Shown one piece after another: positions 58,001 to 64,000 of a stretch of 64,000 nucleotides of DNA. The stretch covers positions 2,366,553 through 2,430,552 of the forward strand of contig CM042091.1 in the NCBI GenBank assembly GCA_023512835.1. The letters are read 5' to 3'. Below the pieces are notes generated by a model. The model did not search any database. It saw only the letters and a list, made by a program, of their open reading frames with translations, and had not been told where the DNA came from. How positions within the stretch are numbered: position 1 is the stretch's first letter; the number at the start of each line of letters is the position of its first letter. Source of the stretch: Taxillus chinensis (Eukaryota > Streptophyta > Magnoliopsida > Santalales > Loranthaceae). The position numbers and the translations under genes were made by a program.

Positions 58001-61000
58001 TAATCACGTCTAACTTACTATAAAGATAATCAACCTAAATCCCATTTGATGAAAATATTCTCTAATTGTTCTCCAGTCTTCACATATCTTATAGAAATCA
58101 ATCCAAGTTGGATTTTCCCATGGACCAATCAATTTCAACATGTTTGATGCTTTCATGAAACAAAGGATTAGAGGCAATATGAATTGCAACCTAATTATCA
58201 AGCAACAATTTAGCTGGTACTAAAAATTTAAGACCAGCTTCATCAAATTGTGTCATCACCTTATATTCTAATTCAATATTAGATCGTGATACAACATTCT
58301 ATTTCTTGCTCTTCCATGAAACCAAATTTCCTTCAACGAAGACATAGTAACCTATTATGGATCTTCTATCTACTGTACAACCTGCTCAATTTGCATCTAA
58401 TAAACATTCAATCCGAGTGTCCATAATTAAGTTATAGGATTTTACGCCCAGGTATTTTTTAAGTAACACAAAATCTGTTCCAACGCTGCCCAATAATGAA
58501 CTATTATGGATGACATAAATTAGTTAACAACACTGACAAAATAAGCAATGTCTAGCAGTAAGATAATTTAACTTTCCAACCAACCTTCAATATTTTTTCA
58601 GATCAATAAATGGTTCTCTATCCCTTGTGAGATGCATGTTTGAAATCATTGGAGCATTACAAAACTTTGCTTCCAATTTTCCCATCTCATTTAATAAATC
58701 AATGCTGAGGAAATTTCCCATCTCATTTAATAAATCAATGCTGAGGAAATATGATACCTCGTCTATTCCTTACAACTTCAATGCCTAAGAAATACTTGAG
58801 CTATCTACAAGTCATTCATTGTCAGTAATAACAATACCATATGCATAAACAACTAAAAGGATAAGACCAATATATGATTACTTCTAAAATACTAAAAGGT
58901 CAGTCATACACTTAATCATGCCACAAGTTTTAATAATCTAACTAAAAATTCCAAACAAGGGACGAGTATCCTGTTTCAAACCATACAAAAGACTTCTGAA
59001 TATGACAAACATGCACAAACTCTCCTTGAGCAACAAAACTAGGAGGTTGCTCCATATAAACCTTATCGTGGAGACCACCATGAAAAAAATCATTCTTGAT
59101 ATCCAATTAATGCAAATACTAATTATGAGTAGTTGCCATAAAAATAAACATTCAAACAGAGGTCAATTTGTCAACAAGAAATATTAGAATAGTCCACACC
59201 ATATGCTTGGACATTACCATTAGCAACGAAACGGACCTTTAAGTGAGTAACAAATCCATTTGGATTGACCTTAGAACACCCAATTACATCCGATAGCCCG
59301 CTTCCCTTAAAATAAATCAAGTGCCAAGTACCTTTTTTTAATTAAAGTCTTCATTTCAATCATTACTTAGCACCAACCAGGGTGAGAAAGAGCTTCACGA
59401 GTAGTTTTGGGAACAGTGGTAGAAACAAGAGAGACAACAAAAAATAAGAAGACAAACAATTGTAAGAAATCAAAAACAAAACAAGATAGGTGCAGCTTCG
59501 TTTTATAATGACTCGTATTTGAAGTGTTAAGAGATAGTCATGTGATAGAATATATATCAATAAATAAAAATATCTAGATAAGAATGTACTCGTCAAACAG
59601 AGCGTTTTGACATTAATTGGACTCGATTTGAAGTTGGAGCCCTGTAAGAATAATTTTAATATTTTAAGGAATTAAATGAGAAAAATATAAATAGATAAAA
59701 ACCTTAATTTGTTGTTGTGTGTGCGTGTACGTGAAGAGAGAGAAAGAGAGAGCGTTTGAGAAATCAAAAACTTGCAAAAGAGATTGAACGATCCGGATTC
59801 AAATCAACAAAATTTGATGTAGATGATTCTATCTCTCCATAAATCCTAGTGAGATTAGTATTCATGATTTGGGTGAAATCATAGATTTGGATTGGGGATG
59901 TACCTTAAAAAGTTGGAAAAACCCGATGTGTTAACCTTAGAATTAAGATTATTTTGGTATCCTAACATGATTATGATAATTTAGAAACTCATTTTTTAGG
60001 TGAATTGATACTTAAAATGGAGATTTAATTAGTATAACTAGATTTTGAGACAAAACCAAGATGAACACAATCGACAATCGCGTTTGGAGATTTGCTCGAC
60101 ACTGCTCAAGACTCGAGAGTCGAGTCAGCCTCGAGCAAAGCATCGAGCGAGGTGCTTCGAGCAGGGAGTTTCGAGCAAATTAGGACTATCAAGCAAGCTC
60201 GAGCTGAGCCTTGAGCATGGTGCCTCGAGCAATTGGGCAGTGCAATTCTGATGCAGTTGCTAGTGTTGGAGACTTTATATTGTAAACCTTTATGCATCTC
60301 CACATTTAAGTACATTTACTTAAGTTTAATATAAATAAGGAAATATCTCCCTTTTAAATTCAAAGAAAATACTAGAAAATCAAATTCCGTGAAAAATAAA
60401 AATTAGCACTGAATTTCGAAAAAAACCAGTTTTTGGTTTGAGGTGACTATTTGCAAAGTAAGATTAGATCTCTCGTAAAAATTCTCAAAAATCAAGTTAT
60501 CTTAATTATAATATGGGAAAACATTGTCGAGACTTTTTATTTCAAGAAAACACCTTCTACGAAAATCCTATCTTTTAATCAAGACATGAGACTATTACGG
60601 AGGGAGTGTTGTGAAACCCTAGTAGTCACGTGAGCCTGCGAGGCTACCTTGATAAGCCCAAGAGGTTAATGTTAAGGGTCTAAGAGGCAAGATTTATTTA
60701 GAGCTTGAGAGGCTACTATGCCTAAGAAACAATATTGTGTCTGAGAGACAATACTGTGCATGAGAGGCAAAACTATGCCTTAGAGGCAATACCGTGCCTA
60801 CTAACATGTGGTTTGCTCATCCCTTCTATTGTGATTGTTTTTGTTTATTCTATGGGCTTACAAGAGCTAGGAAATTCACCAGAGGTGAAGATCCCATGTG
60901 TATTTGTTTTTGTATGTGTGATATGGTTTAAGGACGGCATCTGTGCTAAGGTCTATTTATCGGTGTTATTACCAACCCCTTGTCCCTTCGGGTGCGGGCA

Positions 61001-62419
61001 TGGAGATTCACTAACCGATTTCTACGAGTCAAAAATCTAAGGTGTGACACGTTTAGCTTTACATAATGCAATACGAAGATCATCACACGGGACTAGACCC
61101 GAAGGTGAAAAAGCAGATATCGAACATGAATCAAGAGATTAGTGCTTGGAGTAGACTTGAGTAATAAAAGACTTGTTGGTAGCAAGGCTCAAGATAACAT
61201 AATTAAAATGTGGACAAAGCTTTTAAGCAAAGAAAGTGCTAGATGACCCAACTTTCAATGTTTCTTGAAGGGAAATGTAACACTAGAGCAAGCAACAACC
61301 AGAGGTAGTGGGGTATCAAAAGTGCAAAGGCCCAAATTCATGTTCTTTACCAATAATCTTATTCGTCATAAAATCATGAAATAAGCAATGATAAAAAAAG
61401 TGGTGAATAGTTAAGATGACGAGTAAGCTTACTTATTAAAATAAAATAAAATTTAAGTAAATATAATACAAATGACAAAGGTAAAAAAGGGGCCAGTGTA
61501 ATTATGTTAGTCCCACAAACACAAGATAATAACCCATTAACTAAAGTATAGTAGATCAAAAAGTACTAGTTAAGATAACAGTAGATCGAGAAGTGTAATG
61601 CTAGAAATTAAAAAACAAACTAGAATTTCCTGTCATATGCTATGTAGTACTAGAATCAATGATTCATTTGAAAGATAAATAAAGAAGGCATTTATTTGAA
61701 GTACCTAAATCTACAATAGCAATAATAGAAGGAGATGAAGGCATTAGTGATTCTTGATACTATGAAAATTTGACAAATTTATTTGTAGAGATACAAACTA
61801 AAGGTCTCGCATCCATATTTGCGAGATTAAATAAGAGAAAACAAAGGCAGTAACATTAACCATTACACACGTGAAAACAAGTGCCACCTAGTCCAAGGTT
61901 GACAATGAACAGAATAGGGGCGGTTGATCGAATTGGGAGCAACAGAGAGATGTCAAGAGAAACAGAGACGTTAATTGTTGTCGAACAAAGAGACATTAGC
62001 AATGAACAGAGAGAGAGACATCGACGACAAACATCATCAATGGCAAACAACTTGATGTCAATGTCATTATTGGGCATAGACGTCGAAGTTGTCAAAGTCG
62101 TTGAGTGGTGTAGAGACATTGATAGACAAAGATTGTTGTTGTCGTCGTTGATGGACGGGAACATCGAACGAGGCTTCATTGTAATCAAGGACATTGACAA
62201 ACGGAGAAATGATGCAAATTTGGGCAAAAAAATCATTGATGCAAGCATAGAGCTTCGTTGAGCAAATGATTCGGCAACAAATGACTGGCAGAGATCGTCA
62301 ATGAACAATAGTTGACTCAACAATAGGTTTTTATTGTATAATTAATAGGATCCTATAGATATTATATAATTATATTTGATACCCCAATATCCATATTACC
62401 ATACATAAATTTCTCTTTT

Positions 62420-62454
<35 letters not shown>

Positions 62455-63540
62455 AGTCATGTATTATACAAAGATATAATAATAAAATGAGATTCATTCA
62501 TTTATATCATGATATCAAAATAGGTTATGTTTTTTACTTACAATGTCTAGCCCATGAGAGAGTATTCCGATGTTCTGTCTTATTCGCGTTTTTCGATCGT
62601 ATAATTATTCATGTTGCCACGTGAGGGAATGTGTTAGAATATGTCGAAGAAGTTTCCAATAAAGTATTGGTTAATAAAAATCCAATAGTAACCTATCCTA
62701 CAACTAATTGATTTTAGAATGAAAGTCCTTCAAACGCTAAAAAATATATTAAAACTTTAATAACACATCTTGGAGCACAAATACAAGTCTATGTATATGT
62801 CATCAATCACATCATTACCTCATCAGTGGACCCATAACGATTCTTTACAGATCGTAGTAAACGATGGGATGTGTGCTTCTCCCCCTGAAAATTGAAAAGG
62901 AATTTTAAAACGAGGAGTTTATCAAAAACAAAATCAGAGTGTACGCACCAAAAATTCCAAGTAAAATACACACAATTTGTTGTCCAACGCATATAACATC
63001 TAAACTGTCCTTGACGTTGTGGCACAGTAGCATGTTGATTGCTAAAACAATTCAATAATAACTAACACCCAAAAAATATCAAACCAGGAACAAAAGTGAA
63101 TAACAAAAAATTAAACTCAGGAGCTCTGGGAAAAATGACATTCGAGTTTAATGTTTGGTTCAAATGGTGTAATGACATGGTACTAGAACTGTGATGTCAC
63201 ATGCATGATTTCTTGTTATTTTGGTCACAACGCCCTTTGTTATTTTGTGTTGCACAGGCCTCATGAACTTGTTTGACGTTCAATTCATGAAACAGGCTAG
63301 CCCGTGAGATGAGTATATAACTATAAATCTTTTAAAACTGGTGGCAACATGACAGGATCAACCAGAAAAGGACAGAAACCACAGTAGGCCAAGGTTAAAT
63401 GGCAGCAAAATTGGTCAATAGGACATAATAACCATAATTAAATTTAAAATGTTACTAACTTCCAAGTATAACACAACATCGACGATGTGCTCCAAGACAC
63501 GAGGTCCTGCAATCTCTCCACTTTTTGTTACATGTCCAAT
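53364..63540 (-). CDS. RADA: Organellar DNA recombination protein RadA (Sms), 3' part only
   Basis: Seven in-frame exons on the minus strand: 63460-63540, 62819-62884, 56694-56849, 55800-55877, 54911-54949, 54451-54533 and 54172-54244; the last exon is 53364-53534 (248 residues in all). The first reads [20 protein letters not shown] then DVVLYLE; the second [20 protein letters not shown], including the RadA-specific KNRxG motif. Later exons carry the LonC-like domain: [56 protein letters not shown], and [13 protein letters not shown] near the end. The zinc finger and Walker A lie past the window end. Known role: branch-migration helicase in bacteria and in plant plastids and mitochondria. The 54450-54245 intron has a GC donor. 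The intron between 62818 and 56850 is ~5.9 kb and full of elements. Confidence 0.93.
55047..55086. repeat. (AT)n microsatellite in a RadA intron
   Basis: About 20 uninterrupted AT dinucleotides lie between the exon at 55800-55877 and the exon at 54911-54949. Likely length-polymorphic. Confidence 0.9.
57960..59607 (-). mobile_element. Copia pol relic: reverse transcriptase to RNase H, in the large RadA intron
   Basis: Minus-strand order: [14 protein letters not shown] (about 59420-59360), a [20 protein letters not shown] region (59330-59230), [20 protein letters not shown] (about 59080-59020), a remnant of the YVDD region (58860-58800), [13 protein letters not shown], then [14 protein letters not shown] and LVSWKSK (58430-58300), and [20 protein letters not shown] near 58180-58120. 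This is the Copia RT-RNase H order. Stops and frameshifts are common. A 35-bp unit is tandemly duplicated at about 58681-58750. The 5' side is interrupted at 59608 by a solo LTR and resumes at 61050. Confidence 0.88.
59608..61049 (-). mobile_element. Solo LTR (~1442 bp) with 5-bp target duplication, inside the Copia relic
   Basis: On the plus strand the element runs from TGACATTAAT to GGTGTGACA and is flanked by CGTTT at 59603-59607 and 61050-61054. Read on the minus strand it begins TGTCACACC and shares CGCACCCGAA, AAGGGGTTGGT and TTTCTTGAAATAAAAAGTC blocks, in the same order, with the LTR at 11923-14343. It is therefore a shorter or diverged member of one family in opposite orientation. It also carries a TCGAGC-rich zone (60090-60235) and CCTTAGAGGCAA-type short repeats (60640-60790). 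Confidence 0.88.
61050..61250 (-). mobile_element. Continuation of the Copia pol relic beyond the solo LTR
   Basis: The minus strand just outside the LTR reads [12 protein letters not shown], the conserved DLPIALRKGxR-like segment that precedes the reverse transcriptase core in Copia elements. Removing the LTR and one CGTTT copy connects this to the frame at 59596 and below, supporting insertion into a pre-existing Copia copy. Confidence 0.7.
61251..62500. other. Unassigned part of the large RadA intron
   Basis: 61860-62325 is open on both strands (126 aa plus, 155 aa minus). Neither translation resembles a known family, and each reflects short GACATCGA/GTTGTC-type repeats. It may be non-coding sequence of the Copia relic or another repeat. 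An (AT)n tract lies at about 62423-62450. Confidence 0.4.
62505..62750 (+). mobile_element. Remnant of a TRIM/LTR element related to the one at 46790
   Basis: CATGATATCAAAATAGG (62508-62524) resembles a decayed TGGTATCAGAGCAGG primer-binding site. GTGAGGGAATG then TGTTAGAATA (about 62621-62641) matches the purine tract and 3' LTR start of the TRIM at 46934. The end CCTATCCTACAACTAATTGA..TTTTAGA resembles the LTR interior there. The upstream LTR could not be recognised. Confidence 0.55.
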
Positions 63541-64000
63541 CTGAAATAGAAATATGAACAGAAATATCAGTTTATTCATAAACCAAAATTTTCAAACGTG
63601 CCAATGACTATGTTGACAAAGAAAAGTAATGCCAAATGAACGAATAGATTATTTTAGGACAGACCCAAGAAGAAAACAAAGATTAATTTAGGACATACAA
63701 AATTTGTGGTATTCAATTTCATAATCAAGCTATCAATGTATTACTCAAAAAAAGGGGGAGGGGGAAAGAACAAAAAAAACTGTTGTGTTTCACGGCAGGC
63801 ATCAGACGGTTGGAATAGTAATAGTTCAAAATTTTCATTTAGATATAAAAACAGAACTATTTTATATATATTGATGTCATAACTGGACTCAAACTTTTAG
63901 GTTTTCTACAACACCTTCCACAACAAAGGGTTTATACTTTATAACAGTTTCATGTACAAAGAATTGTAGTAATCATCCTTAGCTTCAAATATTTATGGCT
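63541..64000 (-). other. RadA intron running to the window edge
   Basis: AT-rich intron sequence upstream of the 63460-63540 exon. No further RadA exon (Walker A, zinc finger) was recognised before the window ends, so the gene's 5' half lies outside. Confidence 0.7.

Noticed and set aside
61856..62323. 155-aa minus and 126-aa plus ORFs in the RadA intron
   Set aside because: The same DNA is open on both strands because of short repeats; the translations are low-complexity and unlike any family I know.

Overview
The window is nuclear DNA of a flowering plant, most likely a woody eudicot. The evidence is AT-rich intergenic DNA, many-exon genes with GT-AG introns, and plant-specific families (IQ67-domain protein, Aux/IAA, plant ATP-phosphofructokinase, plant-type poly(A) polymerase). 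Debris of Copia, LINE, SINE, hAT-MITE, TRIM and large solo-LTR elements lies in introns and between genes. The species cannot be fixed from this sequence alone. All exon coordinates were read by eye and may be off by a base or two; the chosen boundaries keep reading frames open across the junctions.

Layout: (1) 158-6917, minus: YJU2/CWC16-type splicing factor, complete, 8 coding exons, probably with an untranslated first exon near 7914-8000; one intron holds a LINE fragment. (2) 8962-16728: a tandem array of about eight ~715-bp units that look like an amplified promoter/5'-leader/first-intron module; one unit is split by a 2.4-kb solo LTR with a 5-bp target duplication. (3) 18531-19215, plus: Aux/IAA pseudogene with a mutated auxin degron. 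(4) 20293-26999, minus: nuclear poly(A) polymerase, 12 coding exons, ~704 aa, with a LINE tail and a hAT-like MITE in introns. (5) 27.5-36.3 kb: gene-poor, with a truncated Copia element at 31.4-33.0 kb. (6) 36760-38260, plus: IQD calmodulin-target protein. (7) 40.87-42.24 kb: a Copia relic split by a tRNA-derived SINE, then a peroxisomal MFP pseudogene. (8) 44217-45535, plus: profilin. (9) 46790-47046: an almost minimal LTR retroelement of about 257 bp. (10) 49066-52787, plus: ATP-dependent phosphofructokinase, 13 exons, 473 aa. (11) 53364-63540, minus: 3' part of organellar RadA, convergent with the phosphofructokinase gene and continuing past the window end; one ~5.9-kb intron contains nested elements.

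The genes do not form a pathway or cluster. Two encode RNA-processing factors, and the others cover calmodulin/cytoskeleton signalling, actin dynamics, glycolysis and organelle DNA recombination. I found no new defence, biosynthetic or mobile-gene system. The most unusual structures are the 715-bp array with its LTR scar, two same-family solo LTRs with intact target duplications, the ~257-bp TRIM, and several clean insertion histories.
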